A stretch of DNA of 64,000 nt from CAYMEV01 sp964389675 [NCBI: uncultured Candidatus Sumerlaeota bacterium] (GCA_964389675.1 CAYMEV010000003.1:62001-126000), one strand, 5' to 3'; positions 26,311-35,192 are shown, counted from the first letter of the stretch. Made by a program: numbers and translations. The notes: generated by a model not told the origin, from the letters alone.

Positions 26311-27153
26311 TTATTTAGCTTTTTCTATCAGTTCATCAAGCATCAGATCTATCTGGAATTCTTCCAGTATGCTGTTTTCAATATTGTCAATTATCCTGGT
26401 TTCGAGCTTGGGCAGGTACAGGCTGTCTGAAAAGCCTTCTCTTTTCAGCAGGTCCTCATAGCCATTTCTTAGTTTGACAGCCAGTGATTTCCTGTCGAAA
26501 AGGTCGCTGAAATTGGATATTATGCAAAGGAATATGTTTTCAGAGACCTGAGAAGCAAAATAATCCTTATCTGGAACATGGGTTTTAAGAATATCGGAAA
26601 TTCCGAAAAGGATTGACAATGCATCATCAGGGCCTGAGTTTGCACTGAAAAGGATAAGGTTGTGCAGGGTAAAAATATATACAAGGAACCTTGAATTTAA
26701 TGAAACAAGGTTTTTCAGGTGATCTGAAGCGTCATGATATCCCGGTAATTCCGTGAACATGTTAAAATATTCATACGGGTCATGTTTATGAAGGTGGAAT
26801 TTGAGCCATGCAGTTATTTCTTCCCTGTGAAAGGGCTTTTCAATATAATAATCAACTCCGCATTTAATCGCTTTGATCTTTGTTTTTATGCAGTTCTCAC
26901 CGGAAAGCAGGATAATTACAATATTCCTGGTAGAAGGCAGGGCTTTTAATCTCCTGCACATATCAAAGCAATCAGTGTTGCCGGGATCAATCTCAGCGAT
27001 AATTGCAGCCGGTTTTGTTTCCTGTATGAGATTAAGTATATCCATGCAGCCTTTGTGTAATACAGGCATAAAATCAAGACTTCTGATGCTTCCTTCCAGC
27101 AGGCTTTTCAGTTCAGGATTATCATGAATTATCAGGATTACATTTTTTGCCAT
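26311..27153 (-). CDS. Receiver-domain protein with Glu at the phosphoacceptor site
   Basis: A 280-residue protein. Residues 1-120 form a CheY-like receiver: IIHDNPEL (the acidic pair reads His10-Asp11), KPAAIIAE with Glu54 where the phosphorylated Asp should be, Ser in LLSGE, and the conserved Lys in EKPF. Counting from the conserved Pro48 places Glu54, not Asp56, at the acceptor position. A Glu there usually mimics phosphorylation. Residues about 130-280 are unassigned; the NIFLCII segment faintly resembles a worn GGDEF domain. It has its own consensus promoter. Confidence 0.78.
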   Translation of the reverse strand: MAKNVILIIHDNPELKSLLEGSIRSLDFMPVLHKGCMDILNLIQETKPAAIIAEIDPGNTDCFDMCRRLKALPSTRNIVIILLSGENCIKTKIKAIKCGVDYYIEKPFHREEITAWLKFHLHKHDPYEYFNMFTELPGYHDASDHLKNLVSLNSRFLVYIFTLHNLILFSANSGPDDALSILFGISDILKTHVPDKDYFASQVSENIFLCIISNFSDLFDRKSLAVKLRNGYEDLLKREGFSDSLYLPKLETRIIDNIENSILEEFQIDLMLDELIEKAK

Positions 27154-27195
27154 TTCCTATTTTTTTCCTTAATCCAGCAAAATTATCAGGCTTAT

Positions 27196-27224
27196 ATTAT
27201 AATCCTGGGTCCTGTCCGCGTCAA
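27196..27224 (-). promoter_or_regulatory. Consensus sigma-70 promoter, receiver gene and downstream genes
   Basis: On the minus strand, TTGACG (27224-27219) is 17 bp from a perfect TATAAT (27201-27196), 43 bp before the receiver gene. It could drive receiver, thioredoxin-like, nadC and birA genes together. Confidence 0.8.
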
Positions 27225-27244
27225 ATTAATTTAATTATGGCCGG

Positions 27245-27856
27245 TTAGCGGAGTTTAGCAAGGATCTTATCCCAGTTAATGCTTCCAGATTCAGCATCAT
27301 AGCTCCAGTATGTAAGGAGGCCTCGCCCTTTCACGTAATCCAGGGGGACAAATCCCCAGTATCTGCTGTCATAGCTGTTATCCCTGTTATCTCCCAGCAC
27401 GAAAATATGATCTTCAGGGACTGTGAATTCTTCAATATTGGATGTTCCGGAAGCCATCCTGTTCAGAGGGTTCGTTGAAATGACATATGGTTCTTCAAGC
27501 ATCTGCCCGTTTACATACACCTTATTATTCCTGATCTTTATCCGATCCCCCGGAAGGCCTATCAGTCTCTTTATAAAGTCCTTTTTCGGGTCTTCAGGGA
27601 ATTTAAATACAACTATCTCCTGCCTCTTAAGGTCTCTGTGATACAGGGGGAATATGCCCTTCCAGTAAATGAATCTTAAGAAAAATATCCTGTCCCCCTG
27701 CTGTATAGTGTTCAGCATTGAACCTGTGGGTATTTTTGATGTTTGTATAATAAAAGCCTGAAATATCAGTGCCAGGATTACAGCTGTGACAAATGCTTCA
27801 AGATAGTCCCTGAAGAGTGACAGTTTACGCTTTGGTTCCTTGTTTTTTCCCTTCAT
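27245..27856 (-). CDS. lepB: Signal peptidase I
   Basis: A 203-residue inner-membrane serine protease that removes Sec signal peptides. An N-terminal membrane anchor (AFVTAVILALIFQAFII) precedes the catalytic Ser in IPTGSMLNTI. The general-base Lys is in KRLIGLPGDRI, and boxes D/E appear as LGDNRDNSYDSRYWG. The basic N-terminus faces the cytoplasm. The single anchor and short length are typical of non-enterobacterial forms. Confidence 0.95.
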   Translation of the reverse strand: MKGKNKEPKRKLSLFRDYLEAFVTAVILALIFQAFIIQTSKIPTGSMLNTIQQGDRIFFLRFIYWKGIFPLYHRDLKRQEIVVFKFPEDPKKDFIKRLIGLPGDRIKIRNNKVYVNGQMLEEPYVISTNPLNRMASGTSNIEEFTVPEDHIFVLGDNRDNSYDSRYWGFVPLDYVKGRGLLTYWSYDAESGSINWDKILAKLR

Positions 27857-27903
27857 TGCATGCTCCTGAATATTATCTCTTAAATCAGATTACGGCCATT
27901 ATA

Positions 27904-28863
27904 TTAATAAAGAATAAAATTATCAAGTTCTTTTCTATTAAATACAAGACAGCATCCAGAAAAGTGCCTCATATCTGAATCTTTGCTTATATCAATGGTT
28001 ACATCGCTGAATGTTGCAGAATAGCTGTGTATTTCAAGCTCTTCGAAAAATACCTTTTCAAAGAGGTCAAAAGACCTTGATATTTTTCCTCCGAATACTA
28101 TGACCTGGGGATTGAATAAATTTAATACAGATCCCATCCCTCTTCCGAGGTATTTGCCCAGCCGGTCGAAAAGGCCCTTTGCAACCGGTTCGTTTTTGCG
28201 TGCAAGTTCGGCGATATCGCTTATTTCAATACTTTCAGAGACAGGGTTATTGTTCTCAATACATTCCGAGATATAAAACCTTTTGAGGTTGAAACCTCCA
28301 CAGAAAGATTCAAGACAGCCGGACCTTCCGCAGCTGCAAACAGGCCCGGGAGATTCTATGTTCATATGCCCTACCTCAAAACCATAGCCCCTGTAGCCGA
28401 TAAATGGCCTCTGATCTATTATGACACCCCCACCTATGCCAGTGCCAAGTGTTATGCCTATAAAAGGCGAAGTCCTTCTGTCATACCTTGAGTATTCACC
28501 TAGTGTAAAGCTTAATGCATCATTCATGATCGAAAGGGGGCAATCAAAGTTATCGCTTATGTCCCTCAGCAGGTTCTTGCCGTTTAAGGATGGAAGATTC
28601 GGCGACTGTGCAATTGTGAAATCGCGGTTGTCTATAAGGCCTGCAAGGGATATTCCCAGTCCCGATGGCAGTACAGGATGAAACTGGTCTTTGATCTTTT
28701 TTGCAAGGAAGTTTATTATTGCTGTTATCTTTGAGTAGGTAAATGTATTTTCAACCTTTTCGTACAGTATCTCAAAATTATCCATCAGTTTCAGGTCTGA
28801 AACGTTCAGGGCAGCAGCTTTAACAGAACTCCCGCCTACATCCAGGGCAATGTAATAATCCAT
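27904..28863 (-). CDS. ROK-family sugar kinase
   Basis: A 319-residue sugar kinase or glucokinase of the ROK family. The ATP phosphate loop is DVGGSSVKAA, the catalytic Asp lies in IMNDALSF, GTGIGGGVI follows, and the zinc motif CSCGRSGCLES contributes to the fold. There is no N-terminal helix-turn-helix, so it is a kinase rather than an XylR/NagC repressor. The substrate is probably glucose or a hexosamine. It is divergent from the proteasome-like pair, with both promoters in the 232-bp gap. Confidence 0.9.
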   Translation of the reverse strand: MDYYIALDVGGSSVKAAALNVSDLKLMDNFEILYEKVENTFTYSKITAIINFLAKKIKDQFHPVLPSGLGISLAGLIDNRDFTIAQSPNLPSLNGKNLLRDISDNFDCPLSIMNDALSFTLGEYSRYDRRTSPFIGITLGTGIGGGVIIDQRPFIGYRGYGFEVGHMNIESPGPVCSCGRSGCLESFCGGFNLKRFYISECIENNNPVSESIEISDIAELARKNEPVAKGLFDRLGKYLGRGMGSVLNLFNPQVIVFGGKISRSFDLFEKVFFEELEIHSYSATFSDVTIDISKDSDMRHFSGCCLVFNRKELDNFILY

Positions 28864-28901
28864 GGCATCTCTCTCTGTTTTTTAGTAATTTATAACTATT
28901 A

Positions 28902-28930
28902 CTTATAAACCAGGCATTGATAATTATCAA
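28902..28930 (-). promoter_or_regulatory. Sigma-70 promoter for the ROK kinase
   Basis: On the minus strand, TTGATA (28930-28925) is 17 bp from TATAAG (28907-28902), about 40 bp before the start codon. Confidence 0.7.
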
Positions 28931-28983
28931 GCAAGATTTTATTGATTATAATAAATTATTATATACTCTATTCATAAAATAAT

Positions 28984-29012
28984 TTGAAATTTTATTAAAT
29001 TATTTGCATAAT
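28984..29012 (+). promoter_or_regulatory. Sigma-70 promoter for the proteasome-like pair
   Basis: TTGAAA (28984-28989) is 17 bp from CATAAT (29007-29012), leaving a leader of about 75 nt before a CGGAGGA ribosome site. Confidence 0.6.
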
Positions 29013-29095
29013 CTTTTTTTCTTGAAAAATGGATGCTAAAAATATAAGAACTTCAAAATAGGATAATATACTAAAAAAACTAAACGGAGGAAGAT

Positions 29096-30175
29096 ATGGC
29101 CATTGTAAATGCATTAAAATTTGATAGATCTTCTGTCGGGATCATTGCTGATGAAGAATACTGGTTTCTTGGAAGGAGGAAAAGCTATTTCCAGGATACA
29201 CTTCAGCATCTTACAGACGAAGAAATAATAGAGAAAACGGGTATTGTAGCCGTTTATGGGGGAACAGGCACCCCTTCATTTCATTGGGATATTATCAAAA
29301 AAAGCAGGGCAAAGATAAAGGAGGAATTCTCAAACAGAGCTAAAAATATCAAGACCATATATGATATCAGCAAAATTGTTCTTGATGTTCTGCAGGATGT
29401 AAAAAGAGATAGAATAAACCAGAAACTGAGATTTATGTACGGCTTTACGATTGATGATATAAACAGGGGGTTTTTTGAATTTGAGGGTAAAAAATACGAT
29501 ATAAAGCAAAAAAAGATAAAGGATAAATCACTGGGACTGGTCATGGGAAGCGATAAATCTCACCTTACCAAGCCCATACTTGAGAACAAGGCGGTAATAT
29601 GCGGTTATGACCAGAAGGACGGCATATCAATGTACTACCTGAACTCTGAAAACTCTGTTATGTCATTTACTTCCGGGGGATACGAAGCTATCGGTCCTGG
29701 CAAATATGCATCAGGCCTTGCATTTGCGGAATTTTTCCAGGGAATGCCGTTATATAAGAGAAGAGAGGGGTTTTCAAGGATAGAGGGGATGATACAGCTG
29801 ATAAATTCGGCTATCATGGCTGCTGACTATTATAATGAAGTTGGCGGGCTTTTTAATATAATATTCATTGATGGAGAAAAGAAAAATCCCAAAGAAAGGG
29901 TTATAGAAGTCTTTGATAATAAAGGCAAACTTGCAAGCGAGATAGTGAGAAGCTTTAAATGGGGCATGATAACAAAGGAAGAGACTGCAAAATTTATCGA
30001 TGAGCTGATATTTAAGCAGTCTTCTGTAGATGCCCTTGAGGATAAACTTTATAAAGCATCAAAGGATCCAGAAAAGCTTGAACTTCTTTTAAGGGGATAC
30101 AAGGAAATGGAGCTTTGCGAACAGGCCAGCGGGAAGCAGACAAAAGAAAAATCAAAGAAGGCAAAAGGAGAGTAG
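29096..30175 (+). CDS. Proteasome-fold Ntn-hydrolase-like protein, catalytically inactive subunit
   Basis: A 359-residue protein with proteasome beta-subunit topology. The start AIVNALKFDRSSVGIIADE matches the paired N-terminal strands of a mature beta subunit. VAVYGGTGTPS matches the GxVGD turn, and SGGYEAIGPG and AIMAADYYNEVGGLFNIIFIDG match the late strands and helix. After Met removal residue 1 is Ala, not Thr, and the late active-site Asp reads Asn (YYNEVGG), so it is probably inactive. It is about 150 residues longer than a typical beta subunit, partly through a middle insertion and a Lys-rich tail. A CGGAGGA site precedes the ATG. The active-looking partner follows 1 bp later. Confidence 0.72.
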   Translation: MAIVNALKFDRSSVGIIADEEYWFLGRRKSYFQDTLQHLTDEEIIEKTGIVAVYGGTGTPSFHWDIIKKSRAKIKEEFSNRAKNIKTIYDISKIVLDVLQDVKRDRINQKLRFMYGFTIDDINRGFFEFEGKKYDIKQKKIKDKSLGLVMGSDKSHLTKPILENKAVICGYDQKDGISMYYLNSENSVMSFTSGGYEAIGPGKYASGLAFAEFFQGMPLYKRREGFSRIEGMIQLINSAIMAADYYNEVGGLFNIIFIDGEKKNPKERVIEVFDNKGKLASEIVRSFKWGMITKEETAKFIDELIFKQSSVDALEDKLYKASKDPEKLELLLRGYKEMELCEQASGKQTKEKSKKAKGE

Positions 30176-30176
30176 T

Positions 30177-31220
30177 ATGACATCAATTAATGCTATGAAG
30201 TTTAATGAAAAGCAAGGTATATTGATCTGTGACGAATCACGAGGCTGGAATCCGGAAGCAATGAAGCTTCAGACCTCTGATAAGATAAAACCTGTCGTTG
30301 AACCTGAGATTACCAAAGATACCGGACTGGTAGCCTATTATGGAAATACCGGGACCTCATCAATAGGGGACGAGCTTAAATTCTCAATAAAGCAGGCAAT
30401 CTCAAAAAGATTTGAGGAAGAAACCTCAAAAAGGCTGTCATTGCCTAAGGATTTTCTTACCATAGAGCAGATAGCCTCTCTTGCATATGATATACAGATT
30501 AATATGAAAAGGGAGCACATTGATGAGACGCTTCTCGGAAGATACGGCTTTTCCGCAAAGGATTTTATCTCAGGGGGATACACCAGGGATGGCCAGAAGA
30601 TAGAAATAAAATCAGAAGAGATAATAAATACGGTTGCTGATGATTTAATATGGAACGGGAGAAAGGGCGAGCCGACCCCCATATTTCTTAATGCAGGGAT
30701 TATTGCAGGCTATGAGCCTAAAGAGGGGTTCCGCATCTTCCATCTAAGCCTGATCGATTTCAGCTGTGAGCCCGTCCAGGAGCTCTTTTTAGGAGATGGA
30801 TCGGGAAGGGATATGACCACAGTGGTATTTACTGAGCACTCCAATAAAAAGACTGTTCCTGAAAAGAGAGGAAATATTGATGTCACAGAGGGGCTTTTTA
30901 TTGCTATTAAAGCAGTAAATGCAGCAGCAAGGCATGACCTGGGTGTCGGAGGTCAGTTTTCAATAATGTATATTGACGGAAATCAGAAAGACAATCTCAA
31001 AAAGACAAAAGAAATGTCAGATATGAGGATTAAACTTCTTTCAGAACTTGTTGAGGCAAATTATTATGAGGTCGTCAACAGGGATGTCTGTTACTTTGCC
31101 ATAGAAAAGATAATACTTGAAGATCAGGACTTCTATACAACCTATGAGCAGGTAAAGGGCAAAATAAAGGATTTCAGGAAGTTTTCAAGATTCCTCAGAG
31201 GCTACAAGTTTAAGATGTAA
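30177..31220 (+). CDS. Proteasome-fold Ntn hydrolase, probable catalytic subunit
   Basis: A 347-residue protein. After Met removal it would begin Thr1-Ser2 (TSINAMKFNEKQGILICDE), as a processed proteasome beta subunit does, without a propeptide. By hand alignment Asp18 corresponds to Asp/Glu17 and Lys35 to Lys33. GDGSG matches the Ser129 loop, and AVNAAARHDLGVGGQFSIMYI matches the Asp166 segment, where the Ser169 equivalent is Val. LTIEQIASLAYDIQIN matches the helix after the GxVGD turn. About 60 inserted residues (roughly 120-180) separate the two halves. It is neither HslV nor a standard 20S subunit. A hairpin terminator follows. Assignment rests on pattern matching by eye. Confidence 0.74.
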   Translation: MTSINAMKFNEKQGILICDESRGWNPEAMKLQTSDKIKPVVEPEITKDTGLVAYYGNTGTSSIGDELKFSIKQAISKRFEEETSKRLSLPKDFLTIEQIASLAYDIQINMKREHIDETLLGRYGFSAKDFISGGYTRDGQKIEIKSEEIINTVADDLIWNGRKGEPTPIFLNAGIIAGYEPKEGFRIFHLSLIDFSCEPVQELFLGDGSGRDMTTVVFTEHSNKKTVPEKRGNIDVTEGLFIAIKAVNAAARHDLGVGGQFSIMYIDGNQKDNLKKTKEMSDMRIKLLSELVEANYYEVVNRDVCYFAIEKIILEDQDFYTTYEQVKGKIKDFRKFSRFLRGYKFKM

Positions 31221-31227
31221 CAATACT

Positions 31228-31260
31228 AAGGGGCACTGATAAGGTGCCCTTTCTATTTTT
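31228..31260 (+). terminator. Rho-independent terminator of the proteasome-like pair
   Basis: GGGCAC (31231-31236) pairs with GTGCCC (31244-31249), extended by A/T pairs, over a 7-nt loop and followed by TTTCTATTTTT. It starts 8 bp after the stop codon. Confidence 0.88.
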
Positions 31261-31310
31261 CACTTATTGAACCACTTTATTTTATATCCCTGGAAAATGG
31301 TCTGATCAAT

Positions 31311-32687
31311 ATGGCTTTAAGGAATAAGATCCGTATTTATGCGTTCTGGTTTTTTTTCGTATTATCCGCTTTGTCTTTTCTCTTTTTAATACTTAATCTT
31401 ATTGCCGGGGCTAAACAGCTGGATTTCCTCTTATTCAGGCTCAGCTTCAGGAATACAGGGAAACTCATACAAAATCTGCTCATTATCACTTTTATTGCAT
31501 ATTTGGCCGATCGCCTTGAGTTTAAGAAGCAGTTAAAAAGATGCAGGCCCATGATTGTAATTATCCTGATGGCGCTTCTTGCCTTTATTCCTGCGAAAAT
31601 ACTTTTCAGCAATTATTCTCCATATAATAAATTTACCTCACTGATAAATTTCGGGCAGGAACAGTTTAAAGACGCATTGCCGGAAATCCGCGGATCATAT
31701 CCTGCTGTTGCTTCAAAATGGGGCTATGACGGTCAGTACTATGCTCAGCTGTCTGCCGACCCGCTCCTGAGAAGTGATAAGCTTCCCAAAGCTCTTGATC
31801 TGCCTCATTACAGAGCAAGGCGTATTGGACTGCCGTTCCTGGCTTTTTTGCTTGGAATGGGGAAAACATCCCGGGTCCTGAATGTTTATTCAGTCCTGAA
31901 TGCAGCATTCTGGATCCTTCTCCTGGCAATTATTATAGTGCATACAGGCTGCAGGAGGTACAGGGACTTCCTGCTGGCGGCCTCAATGCTGTGGGCTACG
32001 GGGACTCTGGTCTCAGTTGAGAGGGCATTGACAGACCTTCCTGCAGCTGTAATGGGGGTTGCAGCCGTTTTTACGCGCAGTTCATGGATAGCTGCTGCAG
32101 TGCTTCTTAGCTGTGCAGGTCTTATCAAGGAAACCTCAATACTGAGCTTTACTGCTGTTCCTGTCGAACCGGGGTCAAAGCATGAAAGAAGAAAAAGACT
32201 GCTGGCAACATTGTTTATCTGCCTTCTGCCTGTTCTTGCATGGGCTTTATATGTTCATCTTGTTTTTAAAAATATGGCCGGAATGGGGGGCAATAACTTT
32301 AATCTGCCATTTTTTGGAATCTTCATGAAATTTCAATCAGCCATATCAGGGCTGATAACAGGTAAAGCGGGAATATTGGGACACCAGCTGTTATTTGAAC
32401 TTCTATGCCCTTTTTCTCTTCTGGTTCAGGCATTATACCTTGCAGTATGTTTCCGTCCGGATTCAAAAGAATGGAGATTAGGAGTTGGATTTGCTTTTCT
32501 TCTTTTATTTCTGGGCTCTGATGTGTGGGCTGAACAGCATGCATATTCGAGAGTCCTTCTTCCTATGACATTTTCCTTCAACCTTCTCCTGCACAGATTT
32601 GAAAAGGGATATAAATACGCTATTTTATATATATTGGGTAATACCGGAATGTTCTGGGCAGTATTCTGGCATTTCCAGCAGGCCTGA
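31311..32687 (+). CDS. Polytopic membrane protein, possible GT-C glycosyltransferase
   Basis: A 458-residue protein with about ten hydrophobic segments. A conserved-looking extracytoplasmic loop near residue 140 contains KWGYDGQYYAQLSADP; acidic motifs in the first loop of this kind are typical of lipid-linked-sugar GT-C transferases. I do not recognise a specific family. It is followed 41 bp later by a second membrane protein with a similar first loop (ESDG). A cell-surface glycan role is inference. Confidence 0.6.
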   Translation: MALRNKIRIYAFWFFFVLSALSFLFLILNLIAGAKQLDFLLFRLSFRNTGKLIQNLLIITFIAYLADRLEFKKQLKRCRPMIVIILMALLAFIPAKILFSNYSPYNKFTSLINFGQEQFKDALPEIRGSYPAVASKWGYDGQYYAQLSADPLLRSDKLPKALDLPHYRARRIGLPFLAFLLGMGKTSRVLNVYSVLNAAFWILLLAIIIVHTGCRRYRDFLLAASMLWATGTLVSVERALTDLPAAVMGVAAVFTRSSWIAAAVLLSCAGLIKETSILSFTAVPVEPGSKHERRKRLLATLFICLLPVLAWALYVHLVFKNMAGMGGNNFNLPFFGIFMKFQSAISGLITGKAGILGHQLLFELLCPFSLLVQALYLAVCFRPDSKEWRLGVGFAFLLLFLGSDVWAEQHAYSRVLLPMTFSFNLLLHRFEKGYKYAILYILGNTGMFWAVFWHFQQA

Positions 32688-32728
32688 TGCCTGGAAAGGA
32701 TTAAATTGATATACCTGGATAAAGAGCT

Positions 32729-34096
32729 ATGTTCAGACTGCTGAAGAATAAGAGAAATATAGTATATCTGATCACAGGTTATGCTGCAGTATTGCTGATA
32801 TCCTTTATCTTTCATTATGCCTTTTATTACCCTGAGCATGAGATAAGGGTGGAGAGTGACGGGATAGGCTATTATTCCTACCTGAGGTCGGTCTTCTTTG
32901 ACGGCGATATTGAGTTTTCAAATGAATTTGAAAGGCTCGGTTCCGATGATTTTGCCCTGCCTTCTCCGGATGACAGGACAGGTGAAGGCTATACCCCTAA
33001 TCCATTCTCGATCGGGCCGGGAATACTCTGGAGCCCTTTCTATATCTGCGCCCATATGGCAGGGTATGCAATGAATATGCTCGGCGCTGATATTGTCCTT
33101 GATGGTTACAGCGGAATTTATGTCTACTTTTGTGTTGCCGGGACAATCTTTTATGGATATCTGGGATTGTATCTTCTCTTCAAAATGCTGAGCATATTCT
33201 TTTCTAAAACTATCTCTTTCTCTGTTACAGGATTTATTCTGTTCGGGAGCGCTCTGTTTTATTATATGATATCAGAATATTTCATGTCGCATGTTCATTC
33301 GTTCTTTGCAGTTACACTCCTTTTATACTTCATTTTCATCAGGCTTGACAGGGAAAGGGGCAGTGAGACAGACTGGTTTTTTGCCGGGCTTATTTCCGGG
33401 TTTGCCGGAATTATCAGGTGGCAGAACATAGGTTTTGCAATAGTGCCCGCTTTCCTGCTGATACTGAATACATGCAGAGAGTATAAAAAAGCAGGCAGGA
33501 AAAGAGTGTTTACAGGGCTTATAAGAAGGGCTTCCCTGTTTGGGGCAGGGTTTATTATCATCATTATCCCTCAAATGATTATTATAAAAATGATCTACGG
33601 GTTCTGGTTTGGAATACCGCAGGGGCAGGCTTTCTTCTCATTTGACATTTTAAGGATGTTCTATGTGCTCTTTTCACCGTATCACGGCCTTTTCCAGTGG
33701 CATCCCATACTGCTCTTCGGGTTTGCAGGGCTCATATTATCAGGGTTTAAATCCTTAAAGAACCTGTTTTTTCTTATGGCCTTTATTATACAGGTATATA
33801 TAGTAAGCCTGCCTTATGACTGGTGGGCAGGGCATTCATTCGGCATGAGAAGGCTTCTGAACAGCAGCGCGCTTCTTGCTTTCGGCCTTTCGGGCATCCT
33901 GTATGCCTTATCCAGAAAGAACAGGGCTGTCTACAGGATCATCTATCTTGTTTTCATAGTATTTTGCCTGATAAACATCCTGATGTCATGTGCATATGTC
34001 AAATCTCTAATACCACATGATATTCCATGGTCCTACATTCAATCCCTTGAAAGCATAATCTTTCTGGTCAGGAAGATTATGCTCAAGCTGTTTTAG
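32729..34096 (+). CDS. Polytopic membrane protein with ESDG loop, possible GT-C glycosyltransferase
   Basis: A 455-residue protein with about ten membrane segments. After the first helix comes RVESDGIGYYSYLRSVFFDGDIEF. The protein at 61179 has nearly the same block (VIESDGLTYYIIARSFAEDGDFNI), so the two are paralogues. Another shared block is YGxxxGIPxGQxFFSFxxxR followed by SPYHGLFQWHPIL, compared with HPVRGLFIYTPLA in the other. Acidic residues in that first loop would be the catalytic site if these are GT-C enzymes. It converges on the gene at 34110 with 13 bp between stops. Confidence 0.6.
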   Translation: MFRLLKNKRNIVYLITGYAAVLLISFIFHYAFYYPEHEIRVESDGIGYYSYLRSVFFDGDIEFSNEFERLGSDDFALPSPDDRTGEGYTPNPFSIGPGILWSPFYICAHMAGYAMNMLGADIVLDGYSGIYVYFCVAGTIFYGYLGLYLLFKMLSIFFSKTISFSVTGFILFGSALFYYMISEYFMSHVHSFFAVTLLLYFIFIRLDRERGSETDWFFAGLISGFAGIIRWQNIGFAIVPAFLLILNTCREYKKAGRKRVFTGLIRRASLFGAGFIIIIIPQMIIIKMIYGFWFGIPQGQAFFSFDILRMFYVLFSPYHGLFQWHPILLFGFAGLILSGFKSLKNLFFLMAFIIQVYIVSLPYDWWAGHSFGMRRLLNSSALLAFGLSGILYALSRKNRAVYRIIYLVFIVFCLINILMSCAYVKSLIPHDIPWSYIQSLESIIFLVRKIMLKLF

Positions 34097-34109
34097 GAAT
34101 TTAAAAAGG

Positions 34110-35081
34110 CTATTTCTTTTCTAATTGCAGTGAAAGGGTTTCATAAGCTTTTAAAAGCCTTTTAATTATCTTGATTGCTTTTGCTTTTATTTCCTTGTTT
34201 TCCAATTTTCTTATTTTATCAGGATGGAATTTATGGACAAGCTTATTATAGTTCTTATCAAGCTGTTTCTTTGTATAGGGATCCTTTATTCCCATCAGCT
34301 TAAAATCGTCTATTTTGCTCAGGTTTTTATAGAAAAATTCTATATTGGATATAATGCTGTCATCTTCTTTGGCGAATTTATAAAGCCTTTCAATTATACC
34401 GCAGGATATAAACCCGAAAAGGGTCTTGTAGGTAAAGTAATCTGGAAGGTTTGAATGTGCACAGATCTGATCATTGGTATTCCTGCCGTTTATCAGCTCC
34501 AGGATCTGGAGTTCTTCCGAGTTAAGCTTAAGTTCCTGAAAACGGAAGATGGGGTTATGCGATATGCAGTAAACAGCATTCAGATCTCCGACTGCTTTCC
34601 TTATAGCATCCCACTGTCCCATTCTTTTGACCCCGTTGAATATAAGGCTTCCGGTAGAAAGCTCTATCTTTATATTTTCACTTTGAATTTCCTTCTCGAA
34701 GAAGCTGTAATCTCCGTCAGAGAATGAAAACAGGCTGTAGATGATCTCTTCCAGGTGGCTCTGGACAGCTTTGACCAGTTCCTTTTCAGAGATCGCCCCC
34801 ATATTCAGCAATGTTGTCCCGATACGGTCTTCATTCTGAACCTTCACTGATTTTTCCAGTTCTTTAAGCGTTATAAGAGAGCGCTTCAGGCAGTAAACGC
34901 CAATCCTGTCGTTAATATCGCTTGATATGGCAAATACTATGTGCCCATCCTGGAAAAGTACCTTTTTTATGGTGTTCTGCCTTATAATCTGCAGTATGCC
35001 TGTTTTCTGAGTCTGGTAAATAGACCTGAAAACAGCAGATATAGGGATATCGCTTAAAGAACCCTCTATTTTGTGCTCCAT
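34110..35081 (-). CDS. DUF4388-type domain fused to a C-terminal DnaJ domain
   Basis: About 323 residues from the ATG at 35081 (MEHKIEGSLSDIP); a TTG at 35117 in frame is a less likely start. The N-terminal half has the DUF4388 pattern: FRSIYQTQKTGILQII, KKVLFQDGHIVFAISS and IGTTLLNMGAISEKEL. This domain is common in gliding, chemosensory and T3SS-bearing bacteria. Residues about 255-320 form a J domain with the HPD tripeptide in KFHPDK, which would recruit Hsp70. A J domain at the C-terminus of a DUF4388 protein is an odd combination. It is divergent from the T3SS locus and shares its intergenic region. Confidence 0.72.
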   Translation of the reverse strand: MEHKIEGSLSDIPISAVFRSIYQTQKTGILQIIRQNTIKKVLFQDGHIVFAISSDINDRIGVYCLKRSLITLKELEKSVKVQNEDRIGTTLLNMGAISEKELVKAVQSHLEEIIYSLFSFSDGDYSFFEKEIQSENIKIELSTGSLIFNGVKRMGQWDAIRKAVGDLNAVYCISHNPIFRFQELKLNSEELQILELINGRNTNDQICAHSNLPDYFTYKTLFGFISCGIIERLYKFAKEDDSIISNIEFFYKNLSKIDDFKLMGIKDPYTKKQLDKNYNKLVHKFHPDKIRKLENKEIKAKAIKIIKRLLKAYETLSLQLEKK

Positions 35082-35192
35082 GGAAGTGATTTTCCATAAA
35101 TTAAGAGTGATTGTCAATTAAAAAAGGCTATGCATGCTTTATCATTTTCTTATAAAATTATTCCATATTGCCTCTATCTGGAAAATTTTTGG

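Noticed and set aside
29096-31220. HslV or Anbu proteasome relatives
   Set aside because: Lengths, the middle insertion and lack of adjacent hslU or the Anbu-associated genes do not fit; kept as a separate proteasome-fold pair.
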